Shown here in pieces: positions 1 to 7,951 of a DNA stretch of 64,000 nucleotides (the stretch's first letter is position 1; every line of letters starts with the position of its first letter). Made by a program: the position numbers and the translations under genes. The notes below the pieces were generated by a model. That model was given only the letters and a program-made list of their open reading frames with translations. It made no database searches and was not told the DNA's origin. This DNA comes from Levilactobacillus yonginensis. Its GTDB lineage: Bacteria > Bacillota > Bacilli > Lactobacillales > Lactobacillaceae. The stretch spans positions 992,001-1,056,000 of the forward strand of contig NZ_OZ061549.1 in the NCBI RefSeq assembly GCF_964065165.1, written 5' to 3'.

Positions 1-1157
1 TTGTAGATTTCTCGGAATTCTTCGGCTTCGGTCTTCGCCGTACCAGTCATCCCGGAAAGCTTCTTGTACATCCGGAACAAGTTTTGGTAGGTAATATTGG
101 CCATCGTCTTAGTTTCTTCCTGAATCTCAACGCCTTCTTTGGCTTCAATGGCTTGGTGCAACCCGTCTGAGTAACGACGACCGTCCATAACCCGTCCAGT
201 GAAGGAATCAACAATCAGAACTTCACCGTCTTGAACCACGTAATCCTTATCACGTAACATGATAAAGTTAGCCCGTAACGCCTGATCCAAATGGTGGGTC
301 AAGGCCGTGTTATCCGTATCATACAGGTTCTTCAAATTAAAGTATTTTTCGGCTTTTTCAATTCCTTGATCGGTTAAGGCAACCGTCTTGGATTCCAAAT
401 CAATCTTAAAGTCATCTTTTTCGTGTAACGTCTTAGCAAAACGATCCACCCGTTGGTAAAGAGCACTCGTTCCCTCGGATTGGCCAGAAATAATCAATGG
501 CGTCCGCGCTTCATCGATCAGGATGGAGTCAACTTCATCGACAATCGCGAAATTCAGTGGACGCTGTACCATGTCTTCTTTGTAGACGACCATGTTATCA
601 CGCAGGTAATCGAACCCGATTTCCCCGTTGGTTGAATAAGTGATATCGGCATTGTAGGCTTCTCGCTTCTCTTCTGGTGACTTTTCAGCGGAGTTTAAGC
701 CAACCGTTAAGCCCATCCAAGAATACAATTCACCCATTTCGGTAGCATCACGAGCAGATAAGTATTCGTTAACCGTAACAACGTGAACCCCTTTGCCAGC
801 AATAGCATTTAGGTAGACAGGCATCGTGGCAGTCAAGGTCTTCCCTTCACCGGTCTTCATTTCGGAGATATTTCCTTCGTGAAGCACAATTCCCCCCATG
901 ATTTGCACGTGGAATGGATAGAGACCGAGGACCCGCCGTGCGCCCTCACGAATTGCAGCAAAGGCTTCAGGCAGTAAGTCGTCTAAAGTTTCGCCGTCTT
1001 GGTAGCGCTGCTTGAACTCTGGCGTTTTCGCCTTCAGATCATCGTCTGAAAGTTGTTCATATTCATCAGCGTAAGAACCAACTTGGTCCGCTAATTTACT
1101 GAGGCGTCGTAAAGTCCGGCGATCACTTTCGACCCATCGTTTCAAAATATTTGGCAT
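1..1157 (-). CDS. secA: Protein translocase subunit SecA (N-terminal part, cut by window edge)
   Basis: SecA is the ATPase motor that drives unfolded preproteins through SecYEG. The visible 385 residues begin [10 protein letters not shown] and read inward from an ATG at 1157; the rest lies beyond position 1. The Walker A motif MKTGEGKT sits near residue 100, and the DEAD-type segment [15 protein letters not shown] near residue 210, followed by the start of the preprotein cross-linking domain. It lies downstream of hpf on the same strand, the usual Firmicutes order comFA-comFC-hpf-secA. Identity is certain; only the C-terminal half and its zinc-binding tail cannot be assessed. Confidence 0.97.
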   Translation of the reverse strand, partial: MPNILKRWVESDRRTLRRLSKLADQVGSYADEYEQLSDDDLKAKTPEFKQRYQDGETLDDLLPEAFAAIREGARRVLGLYPFHVQIMGGIVLHEGNISEMKTGEGKTLTATMPVYLNAIAGKGVHVVTVNEYLSARDATEMGELYSWMGLTVGLNSAEKSPEEKREAYNADITYSTNGEIGFDYLRDNMVVYKEDMVQRPLNFAIVDEVDSILIDEARTPLIISGQSEGTSALYQRVDRFAKTLHEKDDFKIDLESKTVALTDQGIEKAEKYFNLKNLYDTDNTALTHHLDQALRANFIMLRDKDYVVQDGEVLIVDSFTGRVMDGRRYSDGLHQAIEAKEGVEIQEETKTMANITYQNLFRMYKKLSGMTGTAKTEAEEFREIY

Positions 1158-1311
1158 GTGAGAATTCCCTTCAGTACATTTAATAAGTCTATTTAAAGTT
1201 ACCCATTTATTTACAATAAATCAACCTACATTTTACCACTAACCAACCCAAGATGAAACTTTAAGACGTGGTCAACGCAATGGTAACCGCTTTCTTCTTC
1301 GAATTATAACT

Positions 1312-1339
1312 AAAAAAGCACTGCAGGGTAGCAGTGCTT
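1312..1339 (-). terminator. Intrinsic terminator after hpf
   Basis: On the minus strand a 9-bp stem (AAGCACTGC / GCAGTGCTT) with a 6-nt loop is followed by a T-run. It separates hpf from secA, so secA probably has its own promoter in the 155 bp between them. Confidence 0.85.
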
Positions 1340-1356
1340 CGTTAGTTGATTTAACA

Positions 1357-1911
1357 TTACTCGTCGTCGGCTTCAATCAAACCATACCGACCGTCATTCC
1401 GGCGGTAGACGATGCTGATACCATTGGTTTCAGCATCTTCGTAGATAAAGAAGTCGTGGCCTAACATGTCCATTTGCAGAACGGCCTCTTCATTATCCAT
1501 TGGCTTCAAAGAAACCCGCTTGGTCCGGACAACTTCTAACTCACCTTTGTCGTCGGAATCGGCGTCAGGCGTTTCAGCTGAGAAGTCGAGGTTTTTGTAA
1601 CCTTTTTCCCGGGACTTACGGTTTACCTTAGTCTTGTACTTGCGGATCTGACGTTCCAGCTTGTCCGTAACCAGGTCAACACTTGCATATAAGTCCGGAG
1701 AGGTTTCCTCTGCCCGTAATGTCAAGTATGGGAGTGGGATTGTTACTTCAACCTTCGCTGTCTTGTTTTGGTAGACCTTCAGGTTGATATGCGCAATTGC
1801 CTCAACGTTGTTGTCGAAATATTTCTCCAACTTGCTGATACGCTTTTCAACGTAATCCCGTATTGCGTCAGTAACTTCGATGTTTTCACCACGAATATTA
1901 AATGTGAGCAT
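1357..1911 (-). CDS. hpf: Ribosome hibernation promoting factor, long form
   Basis: At 184 residues this matches the long HPF family, which dimerises 70S ribosomes into inactive 100S particles in stationary phase or starvation. The N-terminal RaiA-like beta-alpha domain covers roughly residues 1-100 (MLTFNIRGENIEVTDAIRDY at the start). A charged linker around 105-125 leads to the C-terminal dimerisation domain, with the conserved stretch EEAVLQMDMLGHDFFIY at about 140-157. It lies between comFC and secA as in other lactobacilli. The gene has its own promoter and a leader with two hairpins. Assignment is firm. Confidence 0.96.
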   Translation of the reverse strand: MLTFNIRGENIEVTDAIRDYVEKRISKLEKYFDNNVEAIAHINLKVYQNKTAKVEVTIPLPYLTLRAEETSPDLYASVDLVTDKLERQIRKYKTKVNRKSREKGYKNLDFSAETPDADSDDKGELEVVRTKRVSLKPMDNEEAVLQMDMLGHDFFIYEDAETNGISIVYRRNDGRYGLIEADDE

Positions 1912-1928
1912 AAAACTTCTCTCCCTTC

Positions 1929-1983
1929 AGCCAAGAGATACTTGGCTTGCTTAGCATTAGAAGGACCACTCTTCTAATATGCT
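1929..1983 (-). promoter_or_regulatory. Two hairpins in the hpf 5' leader
   Basis: Between the promoter and the ribosome binding site of hpf the minus-strand transcript can form AGCCAAG-loop(5)-CTTGGCT (1929-1947) and ATTAGAAG-loop(7)-CTTCTAAT (1956-1978, extended by AGC/GCT with a bulge). The first hairpin ends next to the Shine-Dalgarno sequence. Function is not known to me; translational or mRNA-stability control is an inference. Confidence 0.5.
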
Positions 1984-1995
1984 TTGCTTACATTT

Positions 1996-2024
1996 ATTAT
2001 AATAGAAAGCCCTCTCATAAACAA
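1996..2024 (-). promoter_or_regulatory. Promoter of hpf
   Basis: Minus strand: -35 TTGTTT (2024-2019), 17-bp spacer, -10 TATAAT (2001-1996). This is a good sigma-A match, about 85 bp upstream of the hpf start codon. Confidence 0.7.
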
Positions 2025-2049
2025 TTAATCTAAGTAAAATAATCACAAT

Positions 2050-2730
2050 TTAACGCGCTAAAGTCAAGCTAGTAACCGCTTTCGCACCGCTCAAATTAAT
2101 TTGATCAATGGCATGCCGAATTGTCCGCCCCGTCGTGTAGACATCATCCAAGAGTAAAACACGTTGGTCCCGAAGCAGCTTGCCCGCGTTCGGAGCTAAC
2201 GAAAATGGCTGGGGCGTGACCAATCGCTCTGCCCGCGTTTTGGCAGATTGGGGACGTTCCTTGTGCTCAGCAACCACCTCTAGAGCTTGGAAAAATGGTT
2301 GATCAGTCAGCCACCCCGTCACCTGATTAAAACCGCGGGTCTGCCAGGTCGCTAAATCCACCGGAATGGGAACTAACACATCGTACACAGCTCGTCGCAA
2401 AGACTGGGCCAACGCTGCTTGCAACACAATACGTAACGCATAGTCTCCCTGAAACTTGTACTGTTGCATGTACGCCTTAAAACCCGCATCGTACTGAAAC
2501 AGTGCCCGATTAACCACGCTATCATCCCAGCGCTCACAATCATGGCAAATAGTGCTATCGTGCTGCTGACGACCACACCGTGGACAACAACAACTACCAG
2601 TGATCCGTGTGAGTCGCCCCCGACAAGCCTGACAGACTTCTTGGACCGGAAATGGTCCCCAACTGAGTATTTGGGTCAGAGTTACCGTCTGGGGAATATC
2701 ACCATTACACCACACACATAGGGCCATCAT
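2050..2730 (-). CDS. comFC: Competence protein ComFC, phosphoribosyltransferase-like
   Basis: ComFC is a cytosolic protein needed for uptake or processing of transforming single-stranded DNA, working with ComFA. The 226-residue protein has an N-terminal zinc-ribbon region (CVWC, CQACRG, CCCPRCG, CHDC) and a C-terminal phosphoribosyltransferase fold with the PRPP-loop motif VLLLDDVYTTGRT near residue 190. The start was set at the ATG at 2730, which overlaps the comFA stop as ATGA and follows AGGGGGG. A longer in-frame reading to 2820 would bury the start inside comFA without a better binding site. Translational coupling to comFA is likely. Confidence 0.92.
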   Translation of the reverse strand: MMALCVWCNGDIPQTVTLTQILSWGPFPVQEVCQACRGRLTRITGSCCCPRCGRQQHDSTICHDCERWDDSVVNRALFQYDAGFKAYMQQYKFQGDYALRIVLQAALAQSLRRAVYDVLVPIPVDLATWQTRGFNQVTGWLTDQPFFQALEVVAEHKERPQSAKTRAERLVTPQPFSLAPNAGKLLRDQRVLLLDDVYTTGRTIRHAIDQINLSGAKAVTSLTLAR

Positions 2731-4040
2731 CGGCCCCCCTGCTGGCGTCCTTGCCGATTTAAGTGGCTGATCATGGCACGTGCTCGCTGAATTGTCCGCG
2801 ACTGGCTCTGACAATAACACGTCACTTCGCCCCGGGGATGGGCGGCATGGCGTCCCGCTCGACCTGCAATCTGGACTAAGGCCGCTGTTGAAAAGACCGC
2901 ATCATCCCCGCCCAGAATCACCACGGCTACGTTGGAAAACGTCACTCCTCGTTCAAGGATAGTGGTCGTCACTAAAAACTGACAACGCTCATCACGCATC
3001 GCCTGAACTTTTTCGGTTCTCTCTGAATCAGCAGCGTGGACTGTCGCCCCACCAACAATTCTGGCCCGAGCCAAGGCTGCCACAACTGGTGCTAAGTCTG
3101 CCACATGGGGAACAAATAGGAGAAAACGTTGCCCCATGCGCTGATACCCCCGTAATTGACGAACGAGCTGACCCGGGAGCCGCCCCTTCAGCAAGTGTTG
3201 CCGCCATTGCCAGCTCAGATGAACCATCATCTGTGGGAGCAGGTAACCGTGATATCGTAAGGGCACATAAGTCACACTAATCTTTCGTTGTGCCACTAAC
3301 CTTTGCAAATGAGAATCTGGGGTTGCCGTCAAAAAAATGTGACTTCCACTAGCTTTCTGAGCCTGTTTCACGGCTCGCTGTAACATTGGACTCGTGGTGA
3401 GTGGAAAAGCATCGACCTCATCCACAATTAACCAGTCAAACGCCGCATGAAAACGCAGAAGTTGGTGCGTGGTACAAATTGTCAGCTGCCGATAAGTATA
3501 GGGACGTTCCTGTTTCCCATGCAAAACCGCCTGAGACACACCGGCAAAGGCCCGGGCTAGCCGTGGCGCCAATTCCAAGCAAACGTCCACCCGTGGCGAT
3601 GCCCAGGCGACGCGCCAGCCTTGCTGCAGTGCCCAGGCTAGTGCCGGATACAGGATTTCCGTCTTGCCAGCACCAGTGACCGCCCACAACAATTGGTTCC
3701 GCCGGGCCGCCGCCAATTCACGCACAGCCGTTGCTGCCACCATCTGCTGTGGTTTAAGCGTTCCTGGCCAGGTCAATGGCGATTCTGTCATCAGTGAAAA
3801 CCGATTAGGTTCCGGAATAGTGTATAATTTATGGTGCGTGGTCAAACGCCCCAACTGTAGGCATTGCCGACAGTACAGTGCCCCGTTCGGTAACTGATCA
3901 GTTACCGGTAGCCAATTACCACAGCGGGTACATCGTGCTGAACCACGGCTCTGCTCAATTGCCTCACAGTTGGTCATCGGTCCCAGTGGTAACCTCATAG
4001 ACGGGACCCACCGACCAAAGAATTGCTCATCATTATCCAA
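2727..4040 (-). CDS. comFA: Competence helicase ComFA
   Basis: ComFA is a DEAD-box type ATP-dependent translocase thought to pull transforming DNA through the ComEC channel. The 437-residue protein has a four-cysteine zinc site near the N-terminus (CTRCGNWL ... YCRQC, about 36-60), Walker A AVTGAGKT near residue 120 and the DEAD-like box VDEVDAF near 208. The helicase C-terminal motif is QIAGRAGRHAAHPRGEV near the end. It forms a two-gene operon with comFC. No clear competence sigma-factor box could be placed upstream. Length and motif order are normal. Confidence 0.95.
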   Translation of the reverse strand: MDNDEQFFGRWVPSMRLPLGPMTNCEAIEQSRGSARCTRCGNWLPVTDQLPNGALYCRQCLQLGRLTTHHKLYTIPEPNRFSLMTESPLTWPGTLKPQQMVAATAVRELAAARRNQLLWAVTGAGKTEILYPALAWALQQGWRVAWASPRVDVCLELAPRLARAFAGVSQAVLHGKQERPYTYRQLTICTTHQLLRFHAAFDWLIVDEVDAFPLTTSPMLQRAVKQAQKASGSHIFLTATPDSHLQRLVAQRKISVTYVPLRYHGYLLPQMMVHLSWQWRQHLLKGRLPGQLVRQLRGYQRMGQRFLLFVPHVADLAPVVAALARARIVGGATVHAADSERTEKVQAMRDERCQFLVTTTILERGVTFSNVAVVILGGDDAVFSTAALVQIAGRAGRHAAHPRGEVTCYCQSQSRTIQRARAMISHLNRQGRQQGGR

Positions 4041-4137
4041 GAAAAATTCTCCCCTTCCGGCCTTTACTGTTTAACTACGCGAAGGGCGTCCCTAATTTTT
4101 TTAAAACTAACTTTATTTAGAAGAAAGGTGTCTGCTA

Positions 4138-4800
4138 ATGGAAACTGACTACTTAACCATTCAAGCAAGCGGTAATCACGAACTTGAAATTAAAAAATCA
4201 CGGTTCATTGCCGACCTCGGTCGTGTATCCAGCGAAGATGAAGCTAAGGCCTTCATTGCCGCAATAACCGCGCGTGAACCGAAAGCAACCCATCATTGTT
4301 GGGCCTATATGGTCGGTGAACACGACGAGATCCAACGAGAAAGCGACAACGGCGAGCCTTCTGGTACCGCCGGAGTTCCCATCCTCACGGTGCTCCAACG
4401 TAACCATCTGCACAACGTCATTGGCGTGGTCACCCGTTACTTTGGCGGTATTAAGCTGGGCGCTGGTGGCCTGATTCGGGCATATAGTAATGCTACCTCC
4501 ACTGGAATCGAGGCGGTCGGCGTGGTTAAACTCGTCCGGCAGCAAGCCATGACAATTACCGTGGACTATCCCAACTACGACCGTCTCAATCACTACCTCA
4601 CTGAAAATCAGATCAGTATCACGGACACCACGTACACGGCGGCAGTTTCAATCACCATTTCCGTTGATTTGGACGCCGTGACCACCATACAAACAGCCAT
4701 CACCAACCTGCTGAGTGACCGGCTAACCGTGGACCTGGGCGACATTGCCTACAACGAGGTCCCAGTCGAAATCAACGCCAGCAGCCGATCGAATGACTAA
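4138..4800 (+). CDS. YigZ/YvyE (IMPACT) family protein
   Basis: This 220-residue protein belongs to the widely conserved IMPACT/YigZ family (UPF0029 plus DUF1949). The N-terminal domain carries the family signature between residues 52 and 110: AHHCWAY-like THHCWAYMVG, then DNGEPSGTAGVPIL, and RYFGGIKLGAGGLIRAYS. The C-terminal DUF1949 domain has a ferredoxin-like fold, from about residue 140. Cellular function is unsettled; links to translation control come from the eukaryotic IMPACT protein. It is divergent from comFA and convergent with tagO, as in related lactobacilli. The start follows AGAAAGGTG. Confidence 0.93.
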   Translation: METDYLTIQASGNHELEIKKSRFIADLGRVSSEDEAKAFIAAITAREPKATHHCWAYMVGEHDEIQRESDNGEPSGTAGVPILTVLQRNHLHNVIGVVTRYFGGIKLGAGGLIRAYSNATSTGIEAVGVVKLVRQQAMTITVDYPNYDRLNHYLTENQISITDTTYTAAVSITISVDLDAVTTIQTAITNLLSDRLTVDLGDIAYNEVPVEINASSRSND

Positions 4801-4841
4801 CCTTACTTGAACACTTGGGCTATTGCGATGTGATTCCACGT

Positions 4842-4881
4842 AAAAAGGAGCCTCGGGGATTTTCCCCCTGGCTCCTCTTTT
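4842..4881. terminator. Bidirectional terminator between yigZ and tagO / end of element D
   Basis: The stem AGGAGCC ... GGCTCCT is extended by an inner GGGG/CCCC pairing. A run of As lies before it and TCTTTT after it, so it can work for yigZ on the plus strand and for the minus-strand element. Confidence 0.8.
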
Positions 4882-5008
4882 GGCTGATGAATTTTATGTG
4901 GCGAAAACGTGCGCCATGAGGCAGCTAGCTCCGCTTAACCCCGAGCGCCAAACAATCCAGGATTAGGACTATTCGGTGCACGACGTTAGTACCCACTAGC
5001 TAATCGCC
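4843..5008 (-). repeat. Intergenic element copy D (minus strand)
   Basis: This is one of four related intergenic sequences (the others are at 27583, 42537 and 60961). Read on the minus strand from 5008 it has ACTAACGTCG, a stem arm (CGTGCACC, 4982-4975), GGATTGTTTG, the partner arm (GGCGCTCG, 4949-4942), CGGGGTTAA, then CGGAGCTAGCTGCC and GCGCACG. It ends in a terminator-like hairpin at 4842-4881. It sits between two convergent genes (yigZ and tagO), so it is not a leader of either. Similarity to the copy at 60961 is obvious by eye. The family is unknown to me. Confidence 0.6.
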
Positions 5009-5027
5009 TCATATCACACTCTTACCC

Positions 5028-6125
5028 CTATCTTTCCGAATTCTTCGACGTTAACTTCTTAACGACCCGGTTGATCCAGTGTAAGAGTGGCTGCCGGTCT
5101 GACCCTACTAATCCGATGGCCTCAACGAACAGCTCCAAACCAATCAGAATCGCAATGGTCAACAACACGGACCCCCAAATCGTGGACAACGGATACAGCA
5201 GTGAAATAAACGAGAAAATTAACGCAATCCCGTAAATTACTAGAACCGTCTGTCTGTGCGTCAATCCCAATTGCATCAAGCGATGATGCAAATGGTGCTT
5301 ATCTGCGTGAGAAATAGGCTGCCGATTCAAAATTCGACGAATCATAGCATACACCGTATCCGTGATAGGTACCCCCAAAATAATAACCGGAATAATCACA
5401 GAAATGAAGGTCACATTCTTCAAACCATACAGGGAGAAACAGGCAATCATAAATCCAATGAATTGCGCCCCAGTATCTCCCAGGTAAATTCGGGCTGGGA
5501 AAAAGTTGTACGGCAGGAAACCTACCATGGCAGCAACTAACGCAAAAATCATGATAGCCACCCAGGTATTGGCCACGTTCAAGAAGAACAGCCCGGTAAT
5601 TCCAGTCGTCGTTAATGCAATGATCGAGACCCCCGTCGCCAATCCGTCTAACCCATCAATCAGGTTGATAGCGTTCACGATGGCAACGATCCACAACAAC
5701 GTAATGGGTAACGATAACCAGCCAAAGTGCCAGGCACCCACAAAGGGTAACGTTAAATATCGCATTCGGATACCCGCCACGAAGTAAACTTCAATGGCTG
5801 CTAACAGCTGAAACATCACCTTTTGCCGTGGCTTTAGCTCGAAGACATCGTCGATCATCCCACCGGCAACGATGATACACTCACCACCGAACAGCCCCCA
5901 CAACTGTTGCGTCGGCATTTGATCTCGCAACAAAAACATCGTTGAAAACGTAAATGCAATAAAGATAGCTAAGCCGCCCAACGTCGGCATGGGAACCTTG
6001 TTGACCCGGCGTTGATTTGGTTTATCCACCGCACCAATTTGAAACGCAAAGCGGCGTACAAACGGGGTTAGGACCGCGGAGATAATCATGGTAGCAAACA
6101 AGCTAACAATAATCTCAAATTTCAT
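5028..6125 (-). CDS. tagO: Undecaprenyl-phosphate GlcNAc-1-phosphate transferase (teichoic acid initiation)
   Basis: TagO moves GlcNAc-1-phosphate from UDP-GlcNAc to undecaprenyl phosphate, the first membrane step of wall teichoic acid and some polysaccharide synthesis. The 365-residue polytopic membrane protein shows the family motifs: GGMIDDVFELKPRQK (about 88-102), NAINLIDGLDGLATG (about 150-165), LGDTGAQFIGF and the cytoplasmic histidine motif HADKHHLHHRL near residue 272. About 10-11 hydrophobic segments are visible. It is a single gene with a clear promoter. WecA is the Gram-negative counterpart; the Gram-positive context favours TagO/TarO. Confidence 0.94.
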   Translation of the reverse strand: MKFEIIVSLFATMIISAVLTPFVRRFAFQIGAVDKPNQRRVNKVPMPTLGGLAIFIAFTFSTMFLLRDQMPTQQLWGLFGGECIIVAGGMIDDVFELKPRQKVMFQLLAAIEVYFVAGIRMRYLTLPFVGAWHFGWLSLPITLLWIVAIVNAINLIDGLDGLATGVSIIALTTTGITGLFFLNVANTWVAIMIFALVAAMVGFLPYNFFPARIYLGDTGAQFIGFMIACFSLYGLKNVTFISVIIPVIILGVPITDTVYAMIRRILNRQPISHADKHHLHHRLMQLGLTHRQTVLVIYGIALIFSFISLLYPLSTIWGSVLLTIAILIGLELFVEAIGLVGSDRQPLLHWINRVVKKLTSKNSER

Positions 6126-6162
6126 AAAGTGTCCTCATTCTTTCCTAATGGTTCTTTTGCTA

Positions 6163-6191
6163 ATTATACAAATCTCGTAAATTAAACACAA
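6163..6191 (-). promoter_or_regulatory. Promoter of tagO
   Basis: Minus strand: -35 TTGTGT (6191-6186), 17-bp spacer, -10 TATAAT (6168-6163), 38 bp upstream of the start codon. Confidence 0.7.
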
Positions 6192-6285
6192 CCACCATTT
6201 AGTTTGTAAAAAAAGTTTTTTGTGAAAAATGCCGCAACTTTGGTCTCCCCATCACCACTGGGCGCCAGTCTACAATAACGACATT

Positions 6286-6299
6286 TGTGATTTATCACA
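6286..6299. promoter_or_regulatory. Palindromic site upstream of lrgAB
   Basis: TGTGAT-TT-ATCACA is a 6-2-6 inverted repeat about 50 bp upstream of the lrgA -35 box. It resembles the half-sites used by CRP/FNR-type and Rex-type regulators, but the spacing (TGTGA-N4-TCACA) fits neither the Rex nor the Bacillus Fnr consensus. The bound protein is unknown. Confidence 0.45.
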
Positions 6300-6348
6300 C
6301 GGATAATAATTAATACTTATAAACGTATAGTGAATACGATATTTACGC

Positions 6349-6377
6349 TTGTTTTAAGCGCTTACACCCCATATAAT
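6349..6377 (+). promoter_or_regulatory. lrgAB promoter with cre site in the spacer
   Basis: -35 TTGTTT (6349-6354), 17-bp spacer, -10 TATAAT (6372-6377). The segment 6350-6366 read on the minus strand is TGTAAGCGCTTAAAACA, a close match to the CcpA cre consensus, and it covers the -35 box and the spacer. Carbon catabolite repression by CcpA is therefore likely, as known for lrgAB and pftAB in other Firmicutes. Confidence 0.75.
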
Positions 6378-6467
6378 ACAATTATGCATTCAATTCAGAA
6401 CAGGTTTGCCCTCTAAATTTTGGGGATTGTCGTGCAACCAGGTCATCAATTGAAAGGAGAGTTTTCA

Positions 6468-6908
6468 ATGGCTGCTAATAAAAAAGTTTCATCAGCAGAA
6501 GCTCCTGAAAAGGAACAAGCTTCTCCCATCTTGATTCAAATGGGTATCTTCGCTGCTATTCTGTTCGTTTCCAGCCTTATTTCCCCTCTGTTTCCTGCTA
6601 GTTTTCCGGTGCCTACGCCAGTGGTCGGACTGATTCTCCTCTACGTCCTACTAGCCACCCACATCGTAAAGCTCCGGAATGTTGAGAAGTTTGGGGACTT
6701 CTTAATCAGTTTAATTGCCTTTCTGTTCGTTCCCTCAGGAATTCAGCTGGCTGCCAGTCTAAAGGTACTGCAAGCTGAAGGCGTTAAGATCATCATCGTG
6801 GTCATCATTGCCACAATTGTGATGCTGGTCGTCATTGCCTACACCACGGCCGGATTTATTTGGATTCGGAAGCACGTCTTCCACGGAAATACCGATATCG
6901 ACCAATAA
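6468..6908 (+). CDS. lrgA: LrgA/CidA family holin-like membrane protein
   Basis: This is a 146-residue protein with four predicted membrane segments (about residues 24-42, 50-66, 78-96 and 102-128), typical of LrgA/CidA. The family was first linked to control of murein hydrolases and autolysis. Later work in Bacillus (PftA) and Streptococcus mutans ties the LrgA/LrgB pair to pyruvate uptake. The ATG at 6468 was chosen because it follows AAAGGAGAG at good spacing. An upstream in-frame start at 6420 lacks a binding site. It forms an operon with lrgB 45 bp downstream. No LytS/LytT pair is seen nearby. Confidence 0.9.
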   Translation: MAANKKVSSAEAPEKEQASPILIQMGIFAAILFVSSLISPLFPASFPVPTPVVGLILLYVLLATHIVKLRNVEKFGDFLISLIAFLFVPSGIQLAASLKVLQAEGVKIIIVVIIATIVMLVVIAYTTAGFIWIRKHVFHGNTDIDQ

Positions 6909-6953
6909 TTTGCCTGACAACGATTAACACTCAACAGAAAAGGATGGAGAATT

Positions 6954-7760
6954 ATGATCAGCTTAAATGTTGCCGCCGAGATGGCGGTTTGGGGCAAGTG
7001 GCTAGGCGATGGCCTAAGTAAAACGGCCACGGGTGCCTCTGCGGGTAACGCTGTTTTTGGGATTTTTCTCACGTTGGTCGTCTTCTTAATCGGCCAATGG
7101 CTTTTCAAGATTAGTAAGGGATTCTTTATCTTCCAACCCCTATTTGTGGGAATGGTATTAGGAATCTTTATTCTCTTCCTCCTGGCCAAAGCATTTGGCA
7201 CGGACACTGCCACCTTTTACAAATCGGCCTACCTTCCTGGAGGAAATATCATCTTCTGGTTCTTAAACCCAGCAACCATCGCCTTTGCCATTCCTCTGTA
7301 CCGACGGAATGACATCGTTAAGCGTTTCTGGTTAGAAATTGTCCTCTCACTGGTCGTTGGACTGATCATCTCGTTATTCATCATCTACGAGGCTGGTAAG
7401 CTCTTTGGACTGTCTAAGGGGACGTTGGCTTCATTACTACCTACCGGGGCCACCACGGCCATTGCAATGCCAATTGCGGCAGCTATCGGTGGGAACCCAG
7501 CCATTACTGCCATGGTTTGTATCCTAAACGCCGTTATCATCTACGCGTTAGGTGACTGGCTGGTAAAAGTCTTCCGGATCAACAACGACCCCATCGGTGC
7601 CGGGTTAGGATTAGGGACCGCTGGGAAGACGGTGGGTTCAGCCAAAGCCTTACAACTGGGATCTATTCAAGGGTCCATGGCCTCCATCGCCGTCGTCGTT
7701 ATCTCAATCGTCGTCGACCTGGTGGTTCCACAGTTTGCTTCACTGGTTGGCCTACGCTAA
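6954..7760 (+). CDS. lrgB: LrgB family protein
   Basis: LrgB is the larger partner of LrgA. The 268-residue protein is highly hydrophobic, with about eight membrane segments and the conserved LrgB region LLPTGATTAIAMPIAAAIGG (residues about 162-181). Later glycine-rich stretches include GAGLGLGTAGKTVGSAKAL. Binding site AAGGATGGAG precedes the ATG. It is co-transcribed with lrgA and ends at a strong terminator. A role with LrgA in pyruvate transport, or in holin-like control of cell lysis, is inferred from the family. Confidence 0.92.
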   Translation: MISLNVAAEMAVWGKWLGDGLSKTATGASAGNAVFGIFLTLVVFLIGQWLFKISKGFFIFQPLFVGMVLGIFILFLLAKAFGTDTATFYKSAYLPGGNIIFWFLNPATIAFAIPLYRRNDIVKRFWLEIVLSLVVGLIISLFIIYEAGKLFGLSKGTLASLLPTGATTAIAMPIAAAIGGNPAITAMVCILNAVIIYALGDWLVKVFRINNDPIGAGLGLGTAGKTVGSAKALQLGSIQGSMASIAVVVISIVVDLVVPQFASLVGLR

Positions 7761-7776
7761 AGATCAGCAACTTCTC

Positions 7777-7808
7777 AAGGTTCTCCCAAGCCGGGAGGAC
7801 CTTTTTTT
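7777..7808 (+). terminator. Terminator of lrgAB
   Basis: Stem AAGGTTCTCCC / GGGAGGACCTT with a 5-nt loop, followed by a run of seven Ts. Confidence 0.88.
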
Positions 7809-7871
7809 ATTTATCTTATGAGGAATGTGTCCAGTCATTTTCCAAATAAGGCCACCTCAATTTCCAACAAC

Positions 7872-7908
7872 AAAAAAAGACATCGAGACGAGGTCCCAAT
7901 GTCTTTTT
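7872..7908. terminator. Terminator of kimA
   Basis: Hairpin with AGACAT arms and inner pairing, flanked by an A7 run on one side and T5 on the other. On the minus strand it follows the kimA stop after about 45 bp. Confidence 0.82.
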
Positions 7909-7951
7909 ATCAGTGTCGATTGACTGGTTAATTAGCAGCTCAGTTCGACAA

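Noticed and set aside
2731..2820. ComFC start at 2820
   Set aside because: It would lie entirely inside comFA. The ATGA overlap with AGGGGGG upstream at 2730 is the better start.
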